Below the pieces are notes generated by a model, which was given only the letters and a program-made list of their open reading frames with translations, was not told where the DNA came from and ran no database searches. 64,000 nucleotides of DNA. Source: Methylobacterium aquaticum (GTDB lineage: Bacteria > Pseudomonadota > Alphaproteobacteria > Rhizobiales > Beijerinckiaceae). Positions 1-8,860 of this stretch are shown piece after piece (position 1 is the stretch's first letter; every line of letters starts with the position of its first letter). The DNA lies in the NCBI RefSeq assembly GCF_016804325.1, contig NZ_CP043627.1, positions 1,356,001-1,420,000 of the forward strand, read 5' to 3'. The translations under genes were made by a program, and so were the position numbers.

Positions 1-1
1 G

Positions 2-403
2 TCGGCGGCGGCGGCGTTGCTCGTCGCCGGCATCAGCGCGGCGGAGGCCGGCTGCGTCCGGCGCGTCATCAACCGCTCGCCTTACTTCGCGGTTGCCAGC
101 CGCAACGGCGGGCCGAGCGTCGGCATCCCGCCCCATTCCTCCCGCTCGATCGGCATGACGGCGCCGGGCCGGGTCGATATCGCGGCCTATTGCGCCGGGC
201 GCGGCCCGCGCGGACGCCTCGTCCCGGTCGGGCCGCCGGTGGCGCAGGACAGCTACACGTTCACGGCGATCATCGACCGCTGCTACTACGATCTCGGCCT
301 GATGGGATTCGGCCAGGGCGGCACCGAGCCGTTCGTGCTCAACGACCCCCGCCAGGGCGACCTGACGGTCGGTCCGTTCGGCCCGGCCTGCCCGCCGCGC
401 TAA
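2..403 (+). CDS. Secreted hypothetical protein, 5' end outside window
   Basis: The reading frame is open from the first bases of the window and ends with TAA at 401-403. The first visible residues form an alanine/leucine-rich hydrophobic stretch ending in an AEA-like site, which looks like the second half of a signal peptide, so the true start lies upstream of the window. The roughly 115-residue mature part contains five cysteines, including a paired YY motif region near the centre. I do not recognise the family. A periplasmic or extracellular location is inferred from the signal peptide only. A TTG at 17 could be read as a start, but it would cut the hydrophobic core, so I treat the gene as 5'-partial. 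Confidence 0.5.
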   Translation, partial: SAAAALLVAGISAAEAGCVRRVINRSPYFAVASRNGGPSVGIPPHSSRSIGMTAPGRVDIAAYCAGRGPRGRLVPVGPPVAQDSYTFTAIIDRCYYDLGLMGFGQGGTEPFVLNDPRQGDLTVGPFGPACPPR

Positions 404-435
404 CCAGATTTCGCCGAGGTGGTTACCGGTTCGGC

Positions 436-495
436 GCGAAAAATCTGCGACAAAACAAGGACTTAAGCGGTTTTGCGTCGGCCTGCCGACGCAAG
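436..495. repeat. Dispersed ~60-bp repeat, copy A
   Basis: The stretch from GCGAAAAATCTGCGACAAAAC to GCCTGCCGACGCAA recurs in inverted orientation at 14795-14858. The two share the AAAATCTGCGACAAAAC core and a GGCCTGCC-GACGCAA end, with divergence in the middle. It lies between the first gene and tRNA-Asn. Function is unknown. Confidence 0.5.
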
Positions 496-589
496 TCCGC
501 CTGGAGCGTGACGAGCGGGGTTGCGCTCCCGAAATGAACTGGCTAAGAAGCCCTCGTCGGCGGCCACCAAGGGCGCCGGCGAGAAACGT

Positions 590-665
590 TCCCCGATAGC
601 TCAGTTGGTAGAGCAGGCGACTGTTAATCGCCTTGTCGTAGGTTCGAGTCCTACTCGGGGAGCCA
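590..665 (+). tRNA. tRNA-Asn (anticodon GTT)
   Basis: A 76-nt cloverleaf. The acceptor stem TCCCCGA (590-596) pairs with TCGGGGA (655-661), the anticodon loop holds CTGTTAA with GTT, the T-loop is GGTTCGAGTCC, and CCA is encoded at 663-665. Confidence 0.96.
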
Positions 666-735
666 CTTTCCTTATTCTGACACTGTGTTCGGATCTCGCG
701 GCGACGCCTTTTGCGCCCGCTTGACGATCCGTCTG

Positions 736-1640
736 TCAGGTCTCCCCTCCCCGATTGGTCCGCCGGAACGCCGCCGGGCTCAGGCCGGCGCGTGCCGCGA
801 AGAACCGCGAGAAATACGCCGGATCATTGAAGCCGAGATCGAAGGCGATCTTCGAGACCGGCAGCGTGGTGTAGATCAGGCTGCGCTTGGCCTCGAGCAT
901 CAGCCGGTCGTGCAGGATGCCCTGCGGCGAGCGCCGCACCGCTTCGGTGCAGGCGGCGTGCAGCCGGTCCGGGCTGACGCCGAGCGAGGCGGCGAAGCGG
1001 GCGACCGGCCAGCCCTCGCGCAAATGCGCCTCGACCAGGCGGCGGAAGCGGCGGTGCAGGTCGGCCCGCGCCAGCGCCGCCGGCTCGGTGATCGAGCGCG
1101 CGGCGCGGGTGCGCAGCACGCCGACGACCAGGAGCTTGGTGAGGGCCGCCACCGCGCTCGCCGCCCCGGCAGGGCACCGGAGGCCTCCCGCATCAGGGCC
1201 TCGACGAGGAACGCCAGATCGAGGTCGATCTCCTCCGGCGAGCCGGCCCGGCCGCTGAACGCCGCCTCGGCGGTGGCGCGCAGGCGCGCGGCGTCCGGGT
1301 CGGGATCGAGCACGGCGGCGAGGAAGTCGTCGGCGAGCGACAGGACCACGCCGTCGGTGCCGGGCCGGAACGAGAAGGCATGGACCACCCCGGACGGCAC
1401 CCAGACCAGCCAGGGCGCGGAGAACTCTTCGCGGTGCGCGTCGAGCGACAGGGCCCCGTGGCCGCGCGTGACCACGAGCCCCTGCGTCAGCGCGCCGTGG
1501 CGGTGGGGCGCGATCTCCCAATCGTGCAGGGCCGCGCTGGTGCCGATCCGCTCGGCATGGACGAAGCTCGGCACCGTCGCCTCGGCGGTCTCGCCGTAGA
1601 GGCGAAAGACCGGGATCGGCCGCTCGCGCTGCATCTGCAT
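736..1640 (-). pseudogene. AraC-family regulator (PobR/HpaA-like), frameshifted
   Basis: The N-terminal part (start near 1640) has the cupin ligand-binding signature of AraC regulators of aromatic catabolism, with an HRHG-type segment after about 45 residues. From about 1160-1190 the match moves to another frame, which carries the two helix-turn-helix motifs and the classic end (GFNDPAYFSRFF) down to the stop at 736. The shift falls in a G/C run (CTGCCGGGGCGG on the coding strand) and is explained by one missing base. It lies upstream of and divergent from vanA, so it is the obvious candidate regulator of the vanillate genes. Whether it is truly broken or a sequencing indel cannot be told from one sequence. 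Confidence 0.8.
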
Positions 1641-2283
1641 CGCCGTCTCCTCCCGCCCGTGGCAGAGCCGTGCCGGTGAAGAAAGGGCGCAGGTACCCCC
1701 TCTCCCCGCCGGCGGCTTACGGATTCACACAGCGCTTCTGACACGCAACCCTTTGCAAGATCGGGCGCTTTCCCCTCCCCCTTGTGGGGAGGGGTCAGGG
1801 GTGGGGGTGGTGCCGCGTCAAGCGCGAGGCTTCTCCGGCACCACCCCCACCCCCTTGCCCCCTCCCCACAAGGGGGAGGGGAGGCGCGCTACTTTCTTAT
1901 GGAGAGGACGATCAGACCGAGTTGCACGAATGCGGTGGCCGCCCGCGGAGAGAGAAGAAAATCCGCGTCCTTTCTTCACCCGGACGTGCCCTTGACGCTA
2001 ACGCCCGGCGCCAGATCCGTCCAAGAAATTCCGACGCCCGTCCATGGCCGGGCCCCATCGGGGCAGGTAGCGTCCGAGCATCGAACCGGACCAGTTCCAA
2101 ACTGCTGATCCGGCACGCGAAACTTGTGTGCGGCGCAATATCGGCCGGCCTGCCGACGGAGCCGTCCGGGTGAGCCGCCCGGCGACCCGATACGGCCAAG
2201 ATACGACCAAGCCGGCTGCCGCACGACCGGACCTCCAGCGCGGCGAGAAGACCCGCGAGGCCGACACGACGAGGGAGAGAACG
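1641..2283. promoter_or_regulatory. Divergent intergenic region upstream of vanA
   Basis: This 640-bp stretch between the AraC gene and vanA contains the long inverted repeat at 1772-1881 and no convincing gene. It must hold the vanA promoter. A purine-rich GAGGGAGAGA (about 2271-2280) just before the ATG at 2284 is a good ribosome-binding site and decides the vanA start over upstream in-frame starts. Confidence 0.5.
1772..1881. repeat. Long imperfect inverted repeat (C-rich palindromic element)
   Basis: A left arm of about 43 bp (1772-1814, beginning CCCCTCCCCCTTGTGGGGAG) is matched by its reverse complement at 1837-1881, with a 22-bp loop. Each arm itself contains a smaller palindrome (CTCCCC-ttgt-GGGGAG). 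A transcript would form a very stable hairpin. It resembles the palindromic intergenic elements common in Rhizobiales genomes. Confidence 0.85.
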
Positions 2284-3372
2284 ATGACGGATCCCAAGGG
2301 CTTCCCGCTGAACGCCTGGTATGCCGCCGCCTGGGACCACGAGATCGGCCGCGCGCTCACCCCGCGCCGGATCTGCGACAAGGACGTGGTGCTCTACCGC
2401 CGCACCGACGGCGCCGTCGCGGCGCTCGAGGATGCCTGCTGGCACCGGCTGCTGCCCTTGTCGCTCGGCCACCTCAAGGGCGACCAGGTGATGTGCGGCT
2501 ATCACGGCCTGGTCTTCGATGCGTCGGGCCGCTGCACCTTCATGCCGGCGCAGGAGACGATCAACCCGTCCGCTTGCGTGCGCGCCTTCCCGGCGGTCGA
2601 GCGCTACCGCCTGGTCTGGCTGTGGATGGGCGACCCGGCCCTCGCCGATCCCGACCTCGTGCCGGACTTCCACTGGAACAGCGATGCGCCCTGGGTCGGC
2701 GAGGGCGGCACCTTCTACGGCCTGAAGTGCAATTACCGGCTGGTCATCGACAACCTGATGGACCTGACCCACGAGACCTACGTCCATGCCGGCAGCATCG
2801 GCGACGAGGCGATCACCCGCAGCCCGTTCGAGGTGACGCATACCGACACCTGCGTCACGGTCGAGCGCTGGATGGAGAACATCGAGCCGCCGCCGTTCTG
2901 GGCGCGCAATCTCGGCAAGCCCGGCCATGTCGACCGCTGGCAGATCATCCGGTTCGAGGCGCCGACGGTGGTGGCGGGCGATGTCGGGGTGGCGCTCGCC
3001 GGCACCGGCGCCCGCCAGGGCGACCGGAGCCAGGGCGTCAACGGCTTCTTCCTGGCGGCGATCACGCCGGAGACCGCCACGAGCTGCCACTATTTCTGGA
3101 ACTTCGTGCGCAGCTGGCGCACCGACGACGAGGAGCTGACGAAGGCGCTCAACCGCGCCCACGTCAACGACGGCAAGGGTGTCTACGACCAGGATCACGA
3201 CGTGCTGGAGGCCCAGCAACGGGCGATCGACCGCCAGCCGCGCCAGCCCTTCTACAACCTCAACATCGATGCCGGCGCCCTCTGGGCCCACCGGCTGATC
3301 GACGGCATGATGGCGAAGGAGGGCCGCGACCCGGCGAAAGCCGCCCCGTCCGTCGGCATCGCGGCGGAATGA
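2284..3372 (+). CDS. vanA: Vanillate O-demethylase oxygenase subunit (Rieske)
   Basis: Terminal oxygenase of a two-component Rieske non-haem iron monooxygenase that removes the methyl group of vanillate, giving protocatechuate and formaldehyde. The 362-residue protein begins FPLNAWYAAAW, typical of the VanA family. It has the Rieske ligands C52, H54, C71 and H74 (CWH...CGYH), and the mononuclear-iron region with NLMDLTHETYVH around residues 160-172. The start at 2284 follows a strong Shine-Dalgarno. Its stop overlaps the start of the reductase by four bases, so the two are translationally coupled. A related methoxy-aromatic substrate (syringate, for example) cannot be excluded. Formaldehyde release would suit a methylotroph. 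Confidence 0.9.
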   Translation: MTDPKGFPLNAWYAAAWDHEIGRALTPRRICDKDVVLYRRTDGAVAALEDACWHRLLPLSLGHLKGDQVMCGYHGLVFDASGRCTFMPAQETINPSACVRAFPAVERYRLVWLWMGDPALADPDLVPDFHWNSDAPWVGEGGTFYGLKCNYRLVIDNLMDLTHETYVHAGSIGDEAITRSPFEVTHTDTCVTVERWMENIEPPPFWARNLGKPGHVDRWQIIRFEAPTVVAGDVGVALAGTGARQGDRSQGVNGFFLAAITPETATSCHYFWNFVRSWRTDDEELTKALNRAHVNDGKGVYDQDHDVLEAQQRAIDRQPRQPFYNLNIDAGALWAHRLIDGMMAKEGRDPAKAAPSVGIAAE

Positions 3373-4349
3373 CCGCCATGGCCGCGACCGACTGGCAGCC
3401 GGCGCGCCTGCGCGCCACCCGGGCGCTGACGCCCGACATCCGCCTGCTCGAGATCGAACCCGCGGGCCCGGTCGCCCCGGCCCCGCCCGGCAGCCATCTC
3501 GGGGTAGCGGTGATGATCGGCGAGCGGCCGGATACCCGCTCCTACTCGCTCATCGATTCCGGCGCCGACGGGCTCTACCGCATCGCCGTGAAGCGGCTGC
3601 CCGACAGCCGCGGCGGCTCGACCTACATGCACGGGCTGGAGCCCGGCGCCCGCTTGAGCATCTCCGGTCCGCGCAACCATTTCGGCCTCAGCCCCGGACG
3701 GCCCGGCTACCTGCTCGTCGCCGGCGGCATCGGCATCACGCCGTTGCACGCCATGGCGCTCGCCCTGCACCGGACGGGCGCCCCGTTCCGCCTGCTCTAT
3801 GCGGCGCGGACCCGGCAGGACCTGGCGCTTGCCGAGGAATTACGGGCGCGGATCGGCGACCGGCTCCAGACCGTCACCGACGACGAGGGCGGCCGGATCG
3901 ACCTCGCGGCGGCGATCGCGGATCTGCCGCCCGGGGGCGAGGCCTATCTCTGCGGCCCCCTCGGGATGATGGAGGCGGCCCGCCGGGCCTGGGCGGAATC
4001 GGGCCGCCCGGCGCAAGGCCTGCGGTTCGAGACCTTCGGCACCGGCGGCCGCCACGCCGCCGAGGCGTTCACGGTTCGCATCCCGCGCCTGTCGCGGGAG
4101 ATCGTCGTCCCGCGCCACCAGACCATGCTGGAGGCGCTGGAGGCGGCGGGCGTCGGCATGATCCACGATTGCCGGCGCGGCGAATGCGGGTTGTGCACGG
4201 TGAAGATCCTGGGCGTCGACGGCACCGTCGATCACCGCGACGTGTTCTTCAGCGACGCCCAGAAGGCGACGAACGCCCAGCTCTGCACCTGCGTGTCGCG
4301 GGTGGTGGGAGGCGGGATCACCATCGATACGGCGGATCGGGCGGGGTGA
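3369..4349 (+). CDS. vanB: Vanillate O-demethylase ferredoxin reductase subunit
   Basis: Electron-transfer partner of VanA: moves electrons from NAD(P)H through flavin and a plant-type [2Fe-2S] centre to the oxygenase. The 326-residue protein shows the class IA reductase order: flavin-binding domain with RSYSL (about residue 58), nucleotide-binding domain starting at GGIGITPLHAM, and a C-terminal ferredoxin domain with C268, C273, C276 and a further cysteine at 306 or 308 (CRRGECGLC...QLCTC). It starts in an ATGA overlap with vanA. The following transporter is separated by a palindromic repeat. Confidence 0.92.
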   Translation: MTAMAATDWQPARLRATRALTPDIRLLEIEPAGPVAPAPPGSHLGVAVMIGERPDTRSYSLIDSGADGLYRIAVKRLPDSRGGSTYMHGLEPGARLSISGPRNHFGLSPGRPGYLLVAGGIGITPLHAMALALHRTGAPFRLLYAARTRQDLALAEELRARIGDRLQTVTDDEGGRIDLAAAIADLPPGGEAYLCGPLGMMEAARRAWAESGRPAQGLRFETFGTGGRHAAEAFTVRIPRLSREIVVPRHQTMLEALEAAGVGMIHDCRRGECGLCTVKILGVDGTVDHRDVFFSDAQKATNAQLCTCVSRVVGGGITIDTADRAG

Positions 4350-4407
4350 GGGGGATTTTCCTCGGCACCGGAAGTCTAGCCGAGGACGCGTCCCATCATC
4401 CTCCAAA

Positions 4408-4547
4408 CGTCATTCCGGGGCCGCGAAAGCGGAGCCCGGAATCCAGAACCGCGGATGGTCCAGGAAAGAGCGGCCGGCGTCCCGCTTCGTTCTTGACCAA
4501 CCGAGCGTCTGGATTCCGGGCTCCGCTGTCGCGGCCCCGGAATGACG
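4408..4547. repeat. Palindromic intergenic repeat (GTCATTCCGGGG family), full copy
   Basis: The left arm at 4408-4446 (starting CGTCATTCCGGGGCCGCGAA) is the inverted complement of 4508-4547, around a 60-bp centre. Related copies are at 23470-23508, 37153-37298, 48662-48709 and a decayed piece at 51817-51854. It sits inside the presumed van operon and could act as an mRNA stabiliser or attenuator. Confidence 0.9.
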
Positions 4548-4612
4548 CGGAGGGTGTCATCACCCCCGAGCATCATCAGAAAACGACAATCGAAATCCTT
4601 GGGAGGACAACC

Positions 4613-5980
4613 GTGGCCATCGCACAGGAACCATCCGACCCCCGCGCCGCCATCCGCCAGGGCGCCATGACCCCGTTCCAGGTCGCCGCCGTGGCGGTCT
4701 GCGTGCTGATCTGCGCGCTGGACGGGTTCGACGTGCTGGTCGTCGCCTTCACCGCCGCCTCGATCGCCAAGGATTTTTCCCTCAAACCCACCGATCTCGG
4801 CCTGCTGTTCAGCGCCGGGCTCGCCGGGATGGGGCTCGGCGCCCTGCTGATCGCACCCTTGAGCGACCGGCTCGGCCGGCGCACCACCGTGCTTCTCTGC
4901 CTCGCCATCCTGTGTCTGGGCATGCTGGCGGCGGCCGCGACCCGCACGCTGACCGAGCTCGCCCTGATGCGGCTGTTCACCGGGCTCGGCATCGGCGGGG
5001 GGCTCGCCACCGTCAACATCGTGGTCGCCGAATACGCAACCGACCGCTGGCGCAACCTGTCGATCTCGCTGATGTCGCTCGGCTATCCCCTCGGCGCGAC
5101 CCTCGGGGGCGCATTCTCGGTCTACCTGATCGCGGCGCATGGCTGGCGCGCGGTCTACGTCTTCGGCGGCCTCGTGGCGCTGGCCCTGGTGCCGGCGGTG
5201 CTCGCCTTCCTGCCGGAATCCCTCGACTACCTCATCGCCCGGCGCCCGGCCGGGGCGCTGGCGAAGGTCAACCGGGTGCTGGCGCGCCTCGGGCGCCCAG
5301 GCCTCGCCGCCCTGCCGGTCCCCTCGCGTGCCGAGGTCGAGACCGGTGCCAGCCTCGCGGCCATCGCGCGCCCGCCCTATCGCAGCCGGACGCTCGCGGC
5401 CTGCGCGGCGTATTTCTGCGTGATGACCACCTGCTACTTCTTCCTGAGCTGGACCCCGAAGGTGCTGACCGAGCTGGGATTGAGCGTCAGCGGCGGCATC
5501 TCGGGGGCGATGCTGATGAATCTCGGCGGCGCCGCCGGCTGCCTGCTGTTCGGGTTCGTCGCCCGGAAGGCCGGGACGCGGCGCCTCGCCGCCGCCTTCA
5601 TGGCCGGCCTGTTCCTCGCCGCCACGGTCTTCGGCCACGTCCCGGCGACGCCCGCGGCTCTGCTCGCCGCCACCCTCCTCATCGGCTTCTGCCTCTACGG
5701 CTCGATCAACGCGATGTATGCGGTGGTGCCGCCGATCTTCCCCGCCCCGGTGCGCACCACCGGCACCGGGCTCGCCATGAGCGTCGGCCGCCTCGGCGCC
5801 GTCACCGGCCCAGGCCTCGCCGGCATGCTGATGGCGGCGGGCTGGGAGCGGGCGGAGTACTGCGTGGCCCTGGCTTTGCCGATGCTCGTGGCGGCCCTGT
5901 GCCTGCGCTGGGTCGCGGCACGGGAACCGGCGGAGACCACCCGGACGGTGCCCTCCGCGGTCTCGCCGGTGCGGGGCTGA
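4613..5980 (+). CDS. vanK: Aromatic acid:H+ symporter (MFS, VanK/PcaK-like)
   Basis: Twelve-helix major facilitator of the aromatic acid/H+ symporter family, predicted to import vanillate or protocatechuate across the inner membrane. Helix 1 carries the family motif DGFD, the loop after helix 2 reads DRLGRR, and the hydrophobic pattern gives 12 segments across 455 residues. GTG at 4613 is chosen because GGGAGGACAA lies immediately before it. An in-frame extension upstream would run into the palindromic repeat. Its position after vanAB points to uptake for this pathway. The exact substrate is inferred. Confidence 0.85.
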   Translation: MAIAQEPSDPRAAIRQGAMTPFQVAAVAVCVLICALDGFDVLVVAFTAASIAKDFSLKPTDLGLLFSAGLAGMGLGALLIAPLSDRLGRRTTVLLCLAILCLGMLAAAATRTLTELALMRLFTGLGIGGGLATVNIVVAEYATDRWRNLSISLMSLGYPLGATLGGAFSVYLIAAHGWRAVYVFGGLVALALVPAVLAFLPESLDYLIARRPAGALAKVNRVLARLGRPGLAALPVPSRAEVETGASLAAIARPPYRSRTLAACAAYFCVMTTCYFFLSWTPKVLTELGLSVSGGISGAMLMNLGGAAGCLLFGFVARKAGTRRLAAAFMAGLFLAATVFGHVPATPAALLAATLLIGFCLYGSINAMYAVVPPIFPAPVRTTGTGLAMSVGRLGAVTGPGLAGMLMAAGWERAEYCVALALPMLVAALCLRWVAAREPAETTRTVPSAVSPVRG

Positions 5981-6046
5981 CAGGCCCGGCCTCGATCCAT
6001 CCGGCAGCGACGGGGCCGGGCGCAGGCCTCGTCGCGGCAGGGCGGG

Positions 6047-6601
6047 TCAGTGCCCGCTGCGGTGAAGGTGGCGGATCAGCGCCGCCCCGTCCGGCGACGG
6101 CGGGCGCTCGATGCGGCGGTAATCCCGTCCATCGCTGCTCCGCGTCATCAACCCGGTATGGCACATCGTCCGCCGGAGGATGGCGGGATCGCCGAAGAGG
6201 TGCAGCGTGACGAGCAGGGCGCTGATCCCGCGCTCGTCGAAGCTGCGGCCGGCCGGGATCTTCGCCCAGAGCGCCCAGAGGCAGAGATCCTGGATCGACC
6301 GCTGGGCGGGCCAGCGGCAGAGCATTCCTTGAGAATCGAAGTAGCGGGCGGCACGCAGCACGGACGCGGAATCGGCCTCGACGGGGGCGGGTCGCTCCTC
6401 CGGCGGGAGTCGATCTCTCAAGGCGCGCAATTGCTGGAAGTTGCGGTGGCCGGCGGCCCGGGCCAGCATGTTCAGCATCTCGACATGGCTCGGCACGGGG
6501 CCCGGCGGGGTCGTCCGCGCCGCCCATTGGGCGCGCAGGGATTGGGCGAGCGCCGACACGTCGCGCATCGCGAAGGGGATCAAGTCTCTCGGCACGATCA
6601 T
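6047..6601 (-). CDS. DUF2087 domain protein
   Basis: 184 residues. The N-terminal part (about 40-65) has a short helical motif EMLNMLARAAGHRNFQQLRA, seen in several small bacterial proteins. The C-terminal part (about 85-165) matches the DUF2087 pattern: YFDSQGMLCRWPAQRS, then an ISALL helix, LFGDPAILRR and a final R-SSDGRDYRR turn. DUF2087 domains often accompany DNA-binding modules, and a regulatory role is plausible but unproven. It is convergent with the MFS gene and appears monocistronic. Confidence 0.75.
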   Translation of the reverse strand: MIVPRDLIPFAMRDVSALAQSLRAQWAARTTPPGPVPSHVEMLNMLARAAGHRNFQQLRALRDRLPPEERPAPVEADSASVLRAARYFDSQGMLCRWPAQRSIQDLCLWALWAKIPAGRSFDERGISALLVTLHLFGDPAILRRTMCHTGLMTRSSDGRDYRRIERPPSPDGAALIRHLHRSGH

Positions 6602-6796
6602 TCTCCGGGTGCCGACCTTGAATCAGGTGTCGAGGGTCACCGGCTTTCGACGCGGCACGGGAACGAGCCCGGTCCGTAGGAGAATGGACAGGTTTAGCTC
6701 CCCTCTCGGGGCGGTGACGCCTGGGTGACTGCCGACCCGCCGCGGAATCTACCGGGATTTCCGCCGGCGGCAAGCCGGTTGCGTTCCGAAGATCCC

Positions 6797-7966
6797 TCAA
6801 GGCCCCCGTCCCGTCACCGGAATCCGCCGCAGCAGCGCGGCCCCGGCCCAAGTCACGCCGAGCGCGACGGCGAACACCGTCAGGCCCTTCGCCACGGCCC
6901 CGGCCTTCCATGCGAGCAACCCGAACTGCGTCCAGGTCACGACGGGATAGTGCAGCAGGTAGATCGCGAAGCCGTTGGCCGCGAGGCTGTCCCAGGCGGG
7001 GCGCCGGCCTCCCGCGAGGCGCAGGAACACGGCCGGCAGCGCGAAGCAGGCGGCGGCGCAGAAGACCGCCTGCGCGATGCCCGTGACGGCGAGGGCGGAC
7101 CGGGCCGGCAAGTGGAAGGCCGTACCGAAGCGGGCCGCCGCGACGAAGGCCGCGCCCGCCCCTACCGCCAGCGCGACCCAGAGCCCGCAGCGGCGGGCGA
7201 GCGCCCGCCCGAACCCGGCGACTGCCGGCCCGCCGCCCGCGCCCAACCGGAGCCCGGCGGCGAAATACGCCGCGTAGAGGCCGATGCGGCTGCCCTGGAC
7301 GGCGAACGGCCCGATCGCGAACCAGCGGTTCGGACCAATGGCGAGGAGGAGCGGCAGGAAGGCGAGGATCGTGACGGTGGCGAGGATCGCGAAATCTCGG
7401 ACCGGGCGAGGCGTTTTCAGGGGCGGGCTCTTCCACCAGCGCGGTGCCAGCACGAAGCCGAGGATGGCGGCGGCATCGAACAGCAGCAGGACGCCGATGA
7501 ACCAGGGCGGCCCGCTCGGCCACGGCCCGGTCGTGACCGTGGCGAGCCAGAAGGCCGGGAAGCCCGGCGCAAAGCCGGCCTGGAGGAAGGACGGGTAGTA
7601 GGCCAGCGGAACGATCGTCAGTTCGGCGGCGCAGAAGGGGAGGAACAGGCGGACCAGCCGCGCCCGCCAGTATGACCGGGCGCCCTTGCGCACGAGCCCG
7701 TCGCGGACGAACAGGCCCGAGAGCCCGAACAGCAACGGCATGAAGAAGCCGTCGTCGATCAGGACGACCAGATCGAAGCCGATCCACCGCTGCGGATCGA
7801 CGATCGGCGCGGTCGACAGGGCGTAGTGGACCCGGTCGACGTGTCCGAAGGTGCAGTAGGCCAGCACTGCGTGATGCAGGACGACGAGGCCGACGACGAA
7901 GCCGCGCAGGTGGTCGAGGGCGACGAGGCGCCCGGTCGGAAGAGGTCGTCGAGGATCCGGGGGCAT
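6797..7966 (-). CDS. Acyltransferase family 3 membrane protein
   Basis: 389-residue polytopic inner-membrane protein of the acyltransferase-3 family, whose members O-acylate cell-surface or secreted glycans (OpgC- and OafA-like). The N-terminus has the family's R-G...H signature (LDHLRGFVVGLVVLHHAVL, about residues 17-35). About ten hydrophobic segments follow, and the C-terminus has the usual FAIYLLHYPVV helix. The natural acceptor cannot be inferred: there are no glycan genes next to it. The gene is followed by 195 bp without a gene and preceded by an insertion-sequence remnant. Confidence 0.85.
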   Translation of the reverse strand: MPPDPRRPLPTGRLVALDHLRGFVVGLVVLHHAVLAYCTFGHVDRVHYALSTAPIVDPQRWIGFDLVVLIDDGFFMPLLFGLSGLFVRDGLVRKGARSYWRARLVRLFLPFCAAELTIVPLAYYPSFLQAGFAPGFPAFWLATVTTGPWPSGPPWFIGVLLLFDAAAILGFVLAPRWWKSPPLKTPRPVRDFAILATVTILAFLPLLLAIGPNRWFAIGPFAVQGSRIGLYAAYFAAGLRLGAGGGPAVAGFGRALARRCGLWVALAVGAGAAFVAAARFGTAFHLPARSALAVTGIAQAVFCAAACFALPAVFLRLAGGRRPAWDSLAANGFAIYLLHYPVVTWTQFGLLAWKAGAVAKGLTVFAVALGVTWAGAALLRRIPVTGRGP

Positions 7967-7982
7967 GGTCGAGCGGCTTGTC

Positions 7983-8493
7983 TCAGTCTGGATTGGCGAG
8001 AGCGGAGAGGGCCATCAGGCCGGCAACGAAGGCGAGGCGACCGGCCCGCCCGCGCAGCGTGCCGTCAAAGGGGCCGAACCAGCCCGAGATGGACTCGGCC
8101 ACCCGGCACCGCTCGAGCACGACGACCCCCTCCCGACCCGGCTCCGTCGGCACGCCCCCGCAGCGCATGCCGTGCGGAGGGTACCGCTCTTTGCAGCTTT
8201 TCGCCCGGAACACGCATCGAAGGTCGCCGGGCGCAGGCTCGGCGAGTGCTCCGGCTCGCCTCGAAGGCCGGCAGCCCGTCGCGATCCCGGATGTCGGCCG
8301 GCACGACCGCGAGTCCGAGGATGTGTCCCCACAGGCCGCCACCCCGGCGCAGACCGCCGCGACGGGACGAAGGGAAAGTACGGAGCACGGCTTGCCGAAC
8401 GCGGTCGTTTCGTTGATTATCATTATAAATCAACGGTTTAGCGAAGAATATGCTCGTGTCGGCACCGTTCGCGATCACAGCCTTCTCCGGCAT
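7983..8493 (-). pseudogene. Decayed IS5-like transposase remnant
   Basis: Read on the minus strand in two frames, the region shows fragments resembling IS5-family transposases: HILGLAVVPADIRDRDGLP followed, in the other frame, by VVLERCRVAESISGWFGP and a hydrophobic end RLAFVAGLMALSAL. Neither frame is a complete protein. The junction to the upstream small gene is marked by a local AT-rich inverted repeat (CGTTGATT at 8411-8418 and AATCAACG at 8428-8435). The call rests on short motif likeness only. Confidence 0.4.
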
Positions 8494-8578
8494 GACCGGA
8501 ATCGAGGGACGTTCTTCCCACCCGGTGGTCAGCGGCGCGCGGCCGACATCGTCGCGGACCCCATCGGAGGATCACGCC

Positions 8579-8860
8579 ATGGCTTCAGCGACGATGACCC
8601 GCGGCGACGAGGTGATGTTCGAACGGCTCGATGTCGCGGATGCACTCGGGATCTGGCGCAACGCCAAGGGCCGGGTCGTCGGCATCCACGGCCAGGACGG
8701 CCGCACCCCGACCATCGACGTGGCGTTCGACGGCCACGAGATCCTGCATCGCTACCTGCCGGATATCTTCCGGCGCGTGCAGTCATACCAATGGCCCAAG
8801 GTGCTGACGCACCGGTCCATTGACCCATCTCGAATTGTCTATGCCAAGCCAAAGGCTTGA
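8579..8860 (+). CDS. Small hypothetical protein upstream of encapsulin genes
   Basis: A 93-residue protein starting at ATG 8579, behind an excellent ribosome-binding site (GGAGGATC). The first 65 residues are acidic and compact (EVMFERLDVADALGIW, then GRVVGIHGQDGRTPTIDVAFDG). I do not recognise the family. The last 25 or so residues and the stop are encoded by an intergenic repeat (8801-8912), so the present C-terminus is probably not the ancestral one. Same strand as and 77 bp before cysE, so it may be part of the encapsulin operon. Confidence 0.6.
   Translation: MASATMTRGDEVMFERLDVADALGIWRNAKGRVVGIHGQDGRTPTIDVAFDGHEILHRYLPDIFRRVQSYQWPKVLTHRSIDPSRIVYAKPKA

Noticed and set aside
1912..3291. 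Long open frame of 459 codons antisense to vanA
   Set aside because: It is rich in Arg, Ala, Gly and Val in the usual pattern of frames opposite GC-rich genes, has no recognisable domain, and the plus-strand gene has clear Rieske motifs.
5802..7787. 661-codon open frame opposite and across the vanK end and the acyltransferase
   Set aside because: It spans two real genes and intergenic DNA and reads as arginine-rich noise.
8411..8435. AT-rich inverted repeat CGTTGATT...AATCAACG as an intrinsic terminator
   Set aside because: No T-run, and no gene ends in the right orientation next to it; it may instead be an insertion-sequence scar.
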